The position numbers and the translations under genes were made by a program. From JBOGIG01 sp050742455 (GTDB lineage Bacteria > Actinomycetota > Acidimicrobiia > Acidimicrobiales > JBOGIG01), in NCBI GenBank assembly GCA_050742455.1, contig JBOGIG010000087.1, forward strand, positions 1 to 16,974: DNA of 16,974 nucleotides, in the 5' to 3' direction. Shown here one piece after another: positions 1 to 7,530 of this stretch; positions within the stretch are counted from its first letter, which is position 1; every line of letters begins with the position of its first letter. The notes beneath the pieces are model-generated. The model ran no database searches. It saw only the letters and a list, made by a program, of their open reading frames with translations, and was not told the origin of the DNA.

Positions 1-59
1 CGACGAGTGGTACTTGGAGTGGGGTGCGACGGGGCGGGCAGGGCCGGCCGGGCCGTGGC

Positions 60-1184
60 TCAGCAGATGCGGGGAAGGGGGTCGCCGACCAGCATGTCGA
101 CGATCCGGGTGCCGCCAAAGTGAGTAACCAGTACGACGATGCCGGGAGGTTCGGACCGGATTTCGCCGATCCGCGCCGCGTCGGCGCCCAGTTGGTGGCC
201 CCGCAGGGCAGCCAAGGCTCCATCGGCTTGCGCGGGTGGCACCACGGCCACGAGCTTTCCCTCGTTGGCCACATAGAGGGGGTCTATGCCGAGGAGCTCG
301 CAGGCCGCCCCCACGGCGGGACGCACAGGTAGGGCCGACTCCTGGAGGACGACAGTCAGCTCGCTGTCCCTAGCCAACTCGTTGCAGATGGTCCCCACTC
401 CGCCCCGGGTGGCGTCGCGCAACCAGCGAGTATCAGGCGCCGCCTGCAAGAGGCACTCCACAAGGTCGGCCAAGGGGGCGGTGTCCGAGACAATGTCGGC
501 GTCGAGGGCCAGGTCGCCCCGGGCCAGCATCACCGCCATGCCGTGATCCCCGATGGTGCCCGAAACGATGACCACGTCTCCATCGGCCACCCGGGCGGCG
601 GATAGGTCCCTACCTTCGCGGATCAATCCGATGCCCGAAGTCGAGATGTACATACCATCGGCCGCCCCGTGGTCTACGACCTTGGTGTCACCGGTGACGA
701 TAGGGACCCCCGCCGCCGCCGCGGCCTGGGCCATGTCAGCCACGATCCTGCGCAAATCGTCTATGGGAAAGCCCTCCTCCAGCACGAAGGCGGCCGACAG
801 AGCCATTGGGCGGGCACCCATCATCGCCAGATCGTTAATGGTGCCGTGAACGGCCAGATGACCAGCTGATCCGCCGGGAAACACCAACGGCTTTACCACG
901 AACGAGTCGGTGCTGAAAGCCAGGCGCTGCCCGTCAGGCAGACAGAGCACGGCGGCATCAGTCTGGGGTGAGGCGGCTTCGGTCTGGGGCAGGGCGCCCC
1001 CAGGGGCGAACGCAGGCAGGAACACCGCTTCGAGGAGGGCAGCCGACGCCTTGCCCCCGGCCCCATGCGCCAGGGTCACAATATGGTCGGCCAGTCGCGG
1101 CTTGCGGCGCCGGAACGCTTCGATGCGCTCGAACACTGCCTCCTCCCGAGGGGTGGTCGCCGGCCCGTCGGCCGTTGCCGTCAT
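60..1184 (-). CDS. hypE: HypE, carbamoyl dehydratase for cyanide ligand synthesis
   Basis: HypE accepts a carbamoyl group from HypF on its C-terminal cysteine and dehydrates it with ATP to a thiocyanate, the source of the two cyanide ligands of the NiFe centre. The 374-residue protein ends in PRIC, the diagnostic HypE tail with the modified cysteine as last residue. The AIR-synthase/PurM-like fold is visible in GAGGKAS near residue 41, FSTDSFVVKPLVFPGG, TGDTKVV, SGTIGDHGMAVML and TRGGVGTICNEL. Length is slightly above the usual 330-350 because of about 25 extra N-terminal residues. The ATG overlaps the stop of the upstream SIS gene (ATGA), so translation is probably coupled. It is the last gene of the run in this window; 59 bases remain before the edge and I see no terminator there. 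Confidence 0.96.
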   Translation of the reverse strand: MTATADGPATTPREEAVFERIEAFRRRKPRLADHIVTLAHGAGGKASAALLEAVFLPAFAPGGALPQTEAASPQTDAAVLCLPDGQRLAFSTDSFVVKPLVFPGGSAGHLAVHGTINDLAMMGARPMALSAAFVLEEGFPIDDLRRIVADMAQAAAAAGVPIVTGDTKVVDHGAADGMYISTSGIGLIREGRDLSAARVADGDVVIVSGTIGDHGMAVMLARGDLALDADIVSDTAPLADLVECLLQAAPDTRWLRDATRGGVGTICNELARDSELTVVLQESALPVRPAVGAACELLGIDPLYVANEGKLVAVVPPAQADGALAALRGHQLGADAARIGEIRSEPPGIVVLVTHFGGTRIVDMLVGDPLPRIC

Positions 1185-1840
1185 GTCGCGCCCCCTTCGT
1201 CCAACAACCTCTGCACCGTGGACCAGAGCTCGAGGATCAGGGCGTCCTGGGTCTCTTGGATCCGATGGACGCTCTCGGAGTCAACCACCAGGCAGTGTTC
1301 GACGCACCTTCCCGTGGCCATGGCGCCGCCCCGATAGCCGCACAGCCCGACCGTGAGCAGGCCGCGGCGGGAAGCCTCTTCGAAGGCCCGGATCAAATTG
1401 ACGGAGTCACCGCTGGTTGAAAAGCCCACGGCGATATCGGCGGACCGGGCATGGGCGATGAGCTGGCGCGAGAAGACGAGCTCATATCCCACATCGTTGG
1501 CCAAGGCGGTAAGTACTGCCCGATCGTCGACCAATGAAATGGCGGGAAGGGGTCTGCCCCGAGGCGGGTTCCGGAACAGCTCAACCGCGCCCTCGGCGTC
1601 AGTCGAACTACCCCCATTGCCAAAGGCGAACAGCCGGCCGCCGGATTCGAAGCGCTCGACCATGGCCTGGGCGGTTCGCCTCACCTCCTCGGCGCAGTCC
1701 GAAAGCGTGGCCAGGCGCAGAGCCCTACTCGTCTCGGCCTTGGCCCGGGCCGACGCGGCCAGATCGGCCATCAGGCCGGCGACGTCGCGCTCTTCTGATT
1801 CGATAAAAGGGTAAAGAAAGCCAGTCGGCTCGCTGCTCAT
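1181..1840 (-). CDS. SIS-domain protein (GmhA-like fold), hydrogenase-cluster associated
   Basis: This 219-residue protein has a phosphosugar-binding SIS fold like phosphoheptose isomerase GmhA. Visible motifs are FAFGNGGSSTDAEG at residues 71-84, GFSTSGDSVNLIRAFEEA at about 139-156 and the RIQE signature near the C-terminus. Known GmhA enzymes bind zinc through a histidine in the DAQHF segment and one in the HIKVIH segment after RIQE. Here those segments read DAEGAVE and TQDALIL, so both histidines seem to be missing (alignment by eye). It is therefore more likely a binding or regulatory protein than a heptose isomerase. It overlaps both neighbours by ATGA, between the SIS-HypC fusion and hypE, which ties it to cofactor maturation rather than sugar metabolism. 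No lipopolysaccharide heptose genes are nearby. Its actual function is unknown. Confidence 0.88.
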   Translation of the reverse strand: MSSEPTGFLYPFIESEERDVAGLMADLAASARAKAETSRALRLATLSDCAEEVRRTAQAMVERFESGGRLFAFGNGGSSTDAEGAVELFRNPPRGRPLPAISLVDDRAVLTALANDVGYELVFSRQLIAHARSADIAVGFSTSGDSVNLIRAFEEASRRGLLTVGLCGYRGGAMATGRCVEHCLVVDSESVHRIQETQDALILELWSTVQRLLDEGGAT

Positions 1841-2571
1841 AGCGGATCGTCCCCGAGCAATGTCAGGGCTACCCCAGCATGGACCAGCACCAGTTCACCG
1901 GGGTCAACCGGACCAACCAGGCTCACGTCCACCGACTCGGTGATGCCGCCCATGACCACTTCAGCCGAGTCATCGGGGTGGACCACTCTGACCTCGGCCA
2001 CCTCGGCCTGGTCCGAGCAGGTGATGCAAACCTCCTCGGAACCGCCCGGCTCGGGCTCCAACAGACCGGGGTGCTCGAACACCACGTGGGTCAGCTCCCA
2101 CAGGAGGTGGTACATCAGGACCAGGTCGCCCGACCGGGCCGCCAGCGCCGGTTCACCTTCGAATTCACCCGACCAAATAGTGTGCTCGGCTCGAGCGGTG
2201 GTGGGGCGGGGGCCTACCCCCAACCACAGACGGTGCAGGCCCCAAGCCTGCGAGCGACGCAGCAGGTTGGTGGTTTCGGGGTCCTGGGGCGAGCTGATTG
2301 CCAACAGAACGTCCCCGGGACGGGCCAGCATTCGCAAGGTTGCGACCAGGTCAGGTCCCTCGACATGAATAGCGGGCAAGGCCCGCTTACCCACAATCAC
2401 CGGGTGCACGAACTCCACGGCCACGTGGCGCCCGTGGGCCGGCCATTGCGGTGCCACGCACCACATGGTGGCGCCCGCGGCAAACCGTCGTGCCAGGGAC
2501 AGGGCGGCGCTGGCCAGTTCCCCGGCCGGGACCAGGCCGTCGCCTCCCATTGCCGTGCTCACGTCGGTCAT
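1837..2571 (-). CDS. SIS-like domain fused to a HypC/HupF chaperone domain
   Basis: The 244-residue protein has two parts. Residues 15-165 look like a degenerate SIS fold: RPGDVLLAISSPQDPETTNL followed by WGLHRLWLGVGPRP matches the phosphosugar-binding core with its Ser-containing loop. Residues 180-242 resemble HypC: VCITCSD stands where HypC has MCLGIPG, and PGELVLVHAGVALTLL matches GDWVLIHVGFAL of the separate HypC in this operon. HypC binds the Fe(CN)2CO unit with HypD through its second residue, Cys2. Here the equivalent Cys182 lies inside the chain, so it cannot use a free N-terminus, and an extra Cys185 follows. The gene overlaps hypF and the SIS gene by ATGA. It probably acts on the HypCD assembly step, but which ligand or partner the SIS half binds is not known. 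Confidence 0.85.
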   Translation of the reverse strand: MTDVSTAMGGDGLVPAGELASAALSLARRFAAGATMWCVAPQWPAHGRHVAVEFVHPVIVGKRALPAIHVEGPDLVATLRMLARPGDVLLAISSPQDPETTNLLRRSQAWGLHRLWLGVGPRPTTARAEHTIWSGEFEGEPALAARSGDLVLMYHLLWELTHVVFEHPGLLEPEPGGSEEVCITCSDQAEVAEVRVVHPDDSAEVVMGGITESVDVSLVGPVDPGELVLVHAGVALTLLGDDPL

Positions 2572-4949
2572 ATTGCCTCGGATTCAATGTGGCTTGGACC
2601 GAGGAGACCAGGAGTGGGATTGATCCGGTTCGCACCGGCCACCGCTACCTGGCCCAACGCCAGACCACCATCATTGGGGGGAACCAGTCGATGGGTCAGA
2701 ACCCGAAAACCCAAGCCACCGAGGTTGGCTCGGACCAGGCCCGTCAGAAGGACATTTTGGAATACTCCCCCGCTCAGGACCACCACATCGAGGCCGTGGA
2801 GACGTCGCAAGGCCGAGGCCGAATCCGATACGAGCCGGGCCACGGCCAGGTGGAAGCCCAAAGCCACGGCCCCGGTCGGACACCCGTCGGCCAGATCAGC
2901 CACCATGGCCCCCAGCATCGGCGCCGGGTCGAATTCGTCTCCACGCCGTGCGAAGGCGTAGGTGGGGGCCTCCCCACGGTAGGCCGAGGCCAGAGCCTCC
3001 AACTCAATGGCTGCCTGGGCCTCATAGGAGACCGAGTGTCGAAGCCCAATCAAGGAGCTGACGGCATCGAACAGGCGACCCATGCTCGAAGTGGGGATGC
3101 AATGGACATCGCGCTCCAGTTGACGCCTCAAGACGGCCAGCTCGTCGGTCGAGGCGCCGGCCACCGGGGCCAGATCCCCGGACCACTCGATCCCGGCCGC
3201 CCACAGGTGGGCCAGTGCCGCGCGATAGGGCTTGCGCACTGTCGCGTCCCCGCCCGGCAGAGGCACGTATGCCAGGTGACCGGCGCGGCTGAAGTCCCGG
3301 TATCCGGCGATGAGCGCCTCTCCACCCCAGATGGCTCCGTCGGTACCGTATCCGGTGCCGTCGAAGGCATATCCGATGACGCGGTCGGTGGGCGCCACGC
3401 CGTTCTCGACCATCACGGCCGCCACATGGGCGTGGTGATGCTGGACCAGGGTCAAGGGATAGCCGGAGCGCTCAGCCCACGTCCGGGTGTGATACCCGGG
3501 GTGAGCGTCGGCTACCACACCGTGTGGCTTGATCCCGTAGATCCGGCCGAACTGGGCGGTGGACAGTTCGAAGGCCGCCAACGTCTCGATGCTGCCCATG
3601 TCGCCGATGTGCTGGCTCATCCAGGCGTCTTGACCCTGGGCCAGGCAGAAGGTGTTCTTGAGCTCGCCTCCCACAGCCAGGAGGGGTGGCGATTCGAAGG
3701 GCAGGCGGACGGGAAGCGGGGCGTAGCCCCGGGAGCGACGGATGGGGAGCTCGTCACCCTCATTGACCCGCACCACGGAGTCGTCGCAAGGAACGTGGAT
3801 CAAACGATCGTGGACCAGCCATCCGTCAGCTATCCGACCCAATCGTGACCGGGCGTCGCCGTCCTCGAAACAGATGGGCTCGTCACTCAAGTTGCCGCTG
3901 GTCATGACCAGTGCCTGTGGCACCGGGCCCGGAGTGCCGGGGACCGCGTCGAACAGCAAGTAATGAATGGGCGTGTATGGCAGGAACAGCCCGACGTGGG
4001 GATTGTCCGGCGCCACCGGGTCCGCCAGGAGACTGGCCGAGCGTCGCTTGAGCAGGACGATCGGCCGCTGCGGGCTGGCCAGCAAGGCGGCCTCGGCCTC
4101 ATCGACAAAGGCCAGGCGCCGGGCCCCGGCCATATCCGCCACCATGACGGCGAAGGGCTTGTGGGCCCGGTGCTTGCGCCGGCGCAACCTTTCGACGGCC
4201 GCAACGGACGTGGCATCGCAGGCCAGGTGGTACCCGCCCAGACCCTTGACGGCGACGATGCCTCCCTCCGCCAGGGTTAGTTGCGCTCGGAGGATGGCTT
4301 CATTGACAGCACTGGTGTCGGTCCCGACGCCGGCATCGTCCTTCTCTGTTCCACCGTCGTGATACCACAGGCGAGGCCCGCAGGCCGCACAGGCCACAGG
4401 CTGAGCGTGGAAGCGCCGATCGCTCGGGTCGTGGTACTCCCGGGCACAGGGATCACACAGGGTGAAACCGGCCATAGTGGTGTTGGGCCGGTCGTAGGGC
4501 AGGCTGATAGTGATAGTGAAGCGAGGGCCGCAGTTGGTGCAGTTGATGAACGGATAGCGGTAGCGACGATCCTTCGGGTTGCGCATCTCGGCCAGACACT
4601 CCTGGCATACGGCAACGTCAGGAGAGATGAACGTGCGGACCGGACCGGCATCTTTGCTCGCTACGATGCGAAATCCCCGCTCTTGGCGGGCCAAGATCTC
4701 GGTGGCCTCCACCCGCTCGATCCTGGCCATGGGAGGAGCCTCGCTCACCAGGCGGGATTCGAATCGGGCCACGCATCCAGCCCGGCCCTCCACCTCCAAC
4801 AGCACGCCCTGGGTGTCATTGCCCACCTGGCCGCCCAAATCGAGCTCGGTGGCCAAGCGAACTACGAAGGGTCGAAACCCCACACCCTGGACCACGCCAC
4901 TGACCCGGATCCGGTGACGTATCCGGTGCTCGGAGGCGACCAGGCTCAT
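2568..4949 (-). CDS. hypF: HypF, carbamoyltransferase
   Basis: HypF uses carbamoyl phosphate and ATP to make carbamoyl-adenylate and passes the carbamoyl group to HypE, the first step of cyanide ligand synthesis. All domains are present in the 793 residues. An acylphosphatase domain starts at about residue 12 with VSGVVQGVGFRPF (catalytic Arg26). Two HypF zinc fingers have CxxC pairs at 115/118, 137/140, 165/168 and 187/190. A Sua5/YrdC-like domain follows at about 215-410 (GGIVAVKGLGGYHLACDAT). A Kae1-like C-terminal half contains VQHHHAHVAAV, GYAFDGTGYGTDGAIWGGE and VVLSGGVFQN. The frame is open further upstream, but that part lies inside hypD and looks unlike HypF. The ATG at 4949 forms an ATGA overlap with the hypD stop and gives the normal length, so I chose it. 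Confidence 0.96.
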   Translation of the reverse strand: MSLVASEHRIRHRIRVSGVVQGVGFRPFVVRLATELDLGGQVGNDTQGVLLEVEGRAGCVARFESRLVSEAPPMARIERVEATEILARQERGFRIVASKDAGPVRTFISPDVAVCQECLAEMRNPKDRRYRYPFINCTNCGPRFTITISLPYDRPNTTMAGFTLCDPCAREYHDPSDRRFHAQPVACAACGPRLWYHDGGTEKDDAGVGTDTSAVNEAILRAQLTLAEGGIVAVKGLGGYHLACDATSVAAVERLRRRKHRAHKPFAVMVADMAGARRLAFVDEAEAALLASPQRPIVLLKRRSASLLADPVAPDNPHVGLFLPYTPIHYLLFDAVPGTPGPVPQALVMTSGNLSDEPICFEDGDARSRLGRIADGWLVHDRLIHVPCDDSVVRVNEGDELPIRRSRGYAPLPVRLPFESPPLLAVGGELKNTFCLAQGQDAWMSQHIGDMGSIETLAAFELSTAQFGRIYGIKPHGVVADAHPGYHTRTWAERSGYPLTLVQHHHAHVAAVMVENGVAPTDRVIGYAFDGTGYGTDGAIWGGEALIAGYRDFSRAGHLAYVPLPGGDATVRKPYRAALAHLWAAGIEWSGDLAPVAGASTDELAVLRRQLERDVHCIPTSSMGRLFDAVSSLIGLRHSVSYEAQAAIELEALASAYRGEAPTYAFARRGDEFDPAPMLGAMVADLADGCPTGAVALGFHLAVARLVSDSASALRRLHGLDVVVLSGGVFQNVLLTGLVRANLGGLGFRVLTHRLVPPNDGGLALGQVAVAGANRINPTPGLLGPSHIESEAI

Positions 4950-6085
4950 ACCTTGACGGCGCTCCGGCGTCCGAACGTCACCGCCGCCTCCCGATGCATA
5001 CGGCCAAAGTTGTAATAGGCGGCGCAGGCTCCCTCCGAGGAAACCATGCAAGTTCCGATCGGGGTCTCGGGGGTACAGGCCGTCCCGAAGACCTTGCATT
5101 CCCAGGGCTTGATCACCCCCTTGAGCACCTCGCCACACTGGCATGCCTTGGGATCCGCCACCCTTACCCCGGGCACCTCGTAGGCAAGCTCGGCGTCAAA
5201 TGGGGCGAACTCGTCCCTCAACTTGAGGGCGCTTTGGGAGATGAAGCCCAGACCCCGCCATTCGAAGTGGGCCCGGAGCTCGAACACCTGGCTGAGCACG
5301 GCCAGGGCCCGTGGATTGCCTTCTTCCCGCACCACCCTGGAGTACTGGTTCTCCACTTGGCAGCGGCCCTGTCGAATCTGGGTCAGCAACATGGCAATGG
5401 CCTGGAGGATGTCAAGGGGTTCGAAGCCCGCCGTAACCAAGGGTTTGTGGTACTGGGCCGGCACGAACCGGTAAGGCCGCTGGCCGATGACCGTCGATAC
5501 GTGGCCGGGTCCTAGAAACCCGTCCAGGCGCAAATCGGGCGACTCCAAGATGGCCTTGACCGGAGGCACGATGGTCACGTGATTGACAAATACGGTGAAG
5601 TTGGTCACACCGCGGGCCTGGGCCTGTAGCACGGTCAGGGCGGTGGAAGGGGCCGTCGTCTCGAAGCCGACGGCGAAGAAGACCACCTGGCGCTTGGGAT
5701 TGTCCATGGCAATGCGCAGAGCATCCAAGGGCGAGTACACGAAGCGCACATCGGCTCCCTCGGCCTTGGCCTGAAGAAGATTGCCCGCGCTGCCGGGCAC
5801 CCTCATCATGTCCCCGAAGGAAGTGAAGATGACCCCGGGCTCTTTGGCGACCGAGATGGCGTCGTCGACTCTGCCCATGGGAATGACACAGACCGGACAG
5901 CCCGGACCGTGGACCAACTCCACATTGGCGGGCAGCACGTGCTCGATGCCGTGGCGGTAGATGGTATGGGTATGGCCGCCGCACACCTCCATGAACTTGA
6001 AGTGGTCATCACCGGCCAGGGAAGTTATGTGTGGTACCAGGGCCCCGGCCGCCGACGGATCACGGTATTCATCGACAAATCGCAT
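4946..6085 (-). CDS. hypD: HypD, Fe(CN)2CO assembly scaffold
   Basis: HypD forms a complex with HypC on which the Fe(CN)2CO part of the active site is built. The 379-residue protein has the family signatures: EVCGGHTH (Cys35), HGPGCPVCVIPMGR (Cys63, Cys66), SFGDMMRVPGS, GFETTAPSTA and PGHVSTVIG. A cysteine-rich C-terminus (Cys315, 317, 330, 337, 346 and 354) contains the ligands of the single [4Fe-4S] cluster. Length is normal. The start ATG at 6085 lies just one base beyond the hypC stop, and a strong GGAGG at 6091-6095 inside the end of hypC precedes it. Its stop overlaps the hypF start (ATGA). Adjacent hypC-hypD-hypF matches the working complexes of the pathway. Confidence 0.97.
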   Translation of the reverse strand: MRFVDEYRDPSAAGALVPHITSLAGDDHFKFMEVCGGHTHTIYRHGIEHVLPANVELVHGPGCPVCVIPMGRVDDAISVAKEPGVIFTSFGDMMRVPGSAGNLLQAKAEGADVRFVYSPLDALRIAMDNPKRQVVFFAVGFETTAPSTALTVLQAQARGVTNFTVFVNHVTIVPPVKAILESPDLRLDGFLGPGHVSTVIGQRPYRFVPAQYHKPLVTAGFEPLDILQAIAMLLTQIRQGRCQVENQYSRVVREEGNPRALAVLSQVFELRAHFEWRGLGFISQSALKLRDEFAPFDAELAYEVPGVRVADPKACQCGEVLKGVIKPWECKVFGTACTPETPIGTCMVSSEGACAAYYNFGRMHREAAVTFGRRSAVKV

Positions 6086-6086
6086 C

Positions 6087-6377
6087 TCAGCCTCCTTGGG
6101 CTTCGCTGGTGATCCGGGACGACCAGAATGCTTCCAACTCGTCCCCGTAGGCCTGGCCCATCAACTTGAGGGAAGCAAGGGCCAGATTGGCCTCCTCCTC
6201 GTCTATCTTCGACAAGGCGAAGCCCACGTGGATGAGTACCCAATCCCCCGATTGGAGAGCTTCGTCCTCCAATAGGCCTACGTTGATGATGCGAGTGACA
6301 CCCGATACGTCGACCTTGGCCAGGTGCTCGTGAGTGCCCACGAACTCGACCAACTGACCCGGTATCCCTAGACACAT
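6087..6377 (-). CDS. hypC: HypC, hydrogenase assembly chaperone
   Basis: HypC carries the Fe(CN)2CO unit from HypD to the immature large subunit. The 96-residue product starts MCLGIPGQLVEF, the family N-terminus in which Cys2 becomes the metal-binding residue after Met removal. GDWVLIHVGFALSKIDEEEA is the conserved second half. The frame is open 21 codons further upstream, but the ATG at 6377 is chosen because Cys must be residue 2. An AAAGGGA sequence 6 bases upstream is a good ribosome site. It lies 16 bases downstream of hypA and one base before hypD. A second HypC-like domain exists in this operon (2571-1837), so this is the canonical copy. Confidence 0.96.
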   Translation of the reverse strand: MCLGIPGQLVEFVGTHEHLAKVDVSGVTRIINVGLLEDEALQSGDWVLIHVGFALSKIDEEEANLALASLKLMGQAYGDELEAFWSSRITSEAQGG

Positions 6378-6393
6378 GGCGATCCCTTTCTGC

Positions 6394-6729
6394 TCAGGCT
6401 CGGTAGCGAATCGACTCGAGCACCAGTTCGTCTCCTCCAACCAAATCCATGTTCACCCCGCCACAGGTGGGACAGCCCAAGGGGATCTCATCGCCCTTCC
6501 ACTGGCCACCACATGCGGTGCATCGGGCGCTCACAGGGACCAGGACCAGCTCCGCCTCGGCCTCTGCTGCCACGGTGCCCATGGCAGCCACGGCAAAGGA
6601 CTGTTCGAAAGCCTCGGGGTGAACGTGATGGAGCCGACCCACGAGTACCTTGACGTGGGCCACCGGTCGTTCCCCGGCTCGGGCCTCAACGGCCGCGACG
6701 ATCGAAGTGCACAATCCAAGCTCATGCAC
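6394..6729 (-). CDS. hypA: HypA, nickel-insertion metallochaperone (GTG start)
   Basis: HypA binds nickel through the N-terminal Met-His-Glu and delivers it to the large subunit, normally with the GTPase HypB. I place the start at GTG 6729, giving 111 residues that begin MHELGLC, because His2 is the nickel ligand. The upstream extension in the same frame (ATG at 6753) would bury it. GGGAGG lies about 9 bases upstream of the GTG. The zinc site is made by CTAC (Cys70, Cys73) and CPTC (Cys86, Cys89), the standard pair. The start overlaps the end of the YceI-like gene by 8 bases (GTGCATGA). No hypB is present in the window, so the partner GTPase must be encoded elsewhere or just beyond the left edge. 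Confidence 0.94.
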   Translation of the reverse strand: MHELGLCTSIVAAVEARAGERPVAHVKVLVGRLHHVHPEAFEQSFAVAAMGTVAAEAEAELVLVPVSARCTACGGQWKGDEIPLGCPTCGGVNMDLVGGDELVLESIRYRA

Positions 6730-7300
6730 GGCTGTTGGCCTCCCCCGCTTCATCCGCTGACCCGGACCGAATGACTTCTGGTGGTTCACCCTGTTTCTGG
6801 GCCAGGATCTCGACTCGCACATCCACCTCGGGCTCTACTCGTAACATCAGGATCCGTGGCGGTTCCAGGCCGAACTCACGAATATCAAAACGCGAGGAGC
6901 CGGCCAGTCGAATCCGCTGGTCGTCCACGGCTTTTATGGTCATCTCTCCGTTGTGGCTGCGGGTCACGCCCTTGAAGGTGATGTCGCCCACTATGCGGTA
7001 TTGGCCATCTCCACCAGTTGGCTCCAATTGGCTCAGGACCCCGTCGATGGAGGGAAATCGGTTGGCGTCTATGCGCTTTTGCATCTCCCGGTCCTCCAGC
7101 CGGTTGCCCGAGGAAAGCCTGGAAACCAACAGAGATAGGCGTGCCTGCGGCCTGGGCGCCGCCTCCACCCGACCCTCGCCGTCCAGCTCCAGGTCGATGT
7201 GGCCCTCCAACCCCTCTGTGGTGGAATGAATGGGGTGCAGGCTGGATCGGGCTTGGATCCAGACCTGCGAACGCTCCGGGACAATGCCGTAACGGGCCAC
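6722..7300 (-). CDS. YceI-like protein, cytoplasmic, hydrogenase-operon member
   Basis: The 192-residue protein is YceI-like: VPERSQVWIQARSS at the N-terminus, LVSRLSSGNRLEDREMQKRI in the middle, then YRIVGDITFKGVTRSHNGEM and SSRFDIREFGLEPPRIL. YceI proteins have a lipocalin-like barrel; characterised members bind long isoprenoid chains. Most are secreted, but I see no signal peptide here. The closest relative in view is the C-terminal domain of the regulator at 14543-15649, with the shared blocks SGNRL, RRFP/NRFP, FDIR.F and LMLR. The start is taken as GTG 7300, four bases after the stop of the upstream microprotein; longer versions would run into that gene. A role in handling the quinone electron acceptor is my inference only. 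Confidence 0.85.
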   Translation of the reverse strand: MARYGIVPERSQVWIQARSSLHPIHSTTEGLEGHIDLELDGEGRVEAAPRPQARLSLLVSRLSSGNRLEDREMQKRIDANRFPSIDGVLSQLEPTGGDGQYRIVGDITFKGVTRSHNGEMTIKAVDDQRIRLAGSSRFDIREFGLEPPRILMLRVEPEVDVRVEILAQKQGEPPEVIRSGSADEAGEANSRA

Positions 7301-7304
7301 CGCC

Positions 7305-7424
7305 CTACATCTTGCGGATCTTGCGGTACCGGTTGATGTCCGGAAGCGAACGAACGGTAAGGCCGAGACCAACAACAAACCCGGCGGCCACTACAGCCAC
7401 GGCGACGTATCCGACGACTTGCAT
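7305..7424 (-). CDS. 39-residue membrane microprotein (DUF6893-like), second of tandem pair
   Basis: The short reading frame encodes 39 residues: one hydrophobic helix (about residues 3-24, rich in Val, Ala and Gly) followed by a basic tail, SLPDINRYRKIRKM. The tail is almost the same as that of the neighbouring microprotein (SLPDIKRYLKIREM), so both are probably real and paralogous. From memory this matches small actinobacterial proteins filed as DUF6893. An AAGGGAG ribosome site ends 7 bases before the ATG. The gene begins one base after the first microprotein's stop and ends four bases before the YceI-like gene, so it fits the coupled operon. A single-pass inner-membrane protein with a positive cytoplasmic tail is likely, perhaps an anchor for the otherwise soluble hydrogenase. 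Function is unknown. Confidence 0.78.
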   Translation of the reverse strand: MQVVGYVAVAVVAAGFVVGLGLTVRSLPDINRYRKIRKM

Positions 7425-7425
7425 C

Positions 7426-7530
7426 TCACATCTCCCTTATTTTCAGATAGCGCTTTATATCGGGCAGCGATTTGAATACCAGCCCGGCCGCGGCCCCGAG
7501 CACGACCAACATCAATAAGCGTCTGATCAT
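7426..7530 (-). CDS. 34-residue membrane microprotein (DUF6893-like), first of tandem pair
   Basis: This frame encodes 34 residues: a short basic start (MIRR), one hydrophobic helix (about residues 5-19) and a charged tail, KSLPDIKRYLKIREM. The ATG shares one base with the stop of the protease gene (TGATG), and GAGGGG upstream can serve as ribosome site. The tail motif SLPDI-x-RY-x-KIR-x-M is shared with the 39-residue neighbour, strong evidence that both are expressed genes and not chance frames. I recall this as the DUF6893 type of small protein seen in actinobacterial genomes. It probably sits in the inner membrane. Whether it binds the hydrogenase, the YceI protein or something else cannot be told from the sequence. 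Confidence 0.78.
   Translation of the reverse strand: MIRRLLMLVVLGAAAGLVFKSLPDIKRYLKIREM

Noticed and set aside
2451..3848. A 465-codon plus-strand frame opposite hypF
   Set aside because: It mirrors the HypF coding region, has no recognisable motif and no ribosome site. A similar 360-codon frame at 1879-2961 is rejected for the same reason.
4950..5144. Upstream extension of hypF by 65 codons
   Set aside because: The extra part lies inside hypD in another frame and has no similarity to HypF. The ATG at 4949 gives the usual N-terminus and an ATGA junction.
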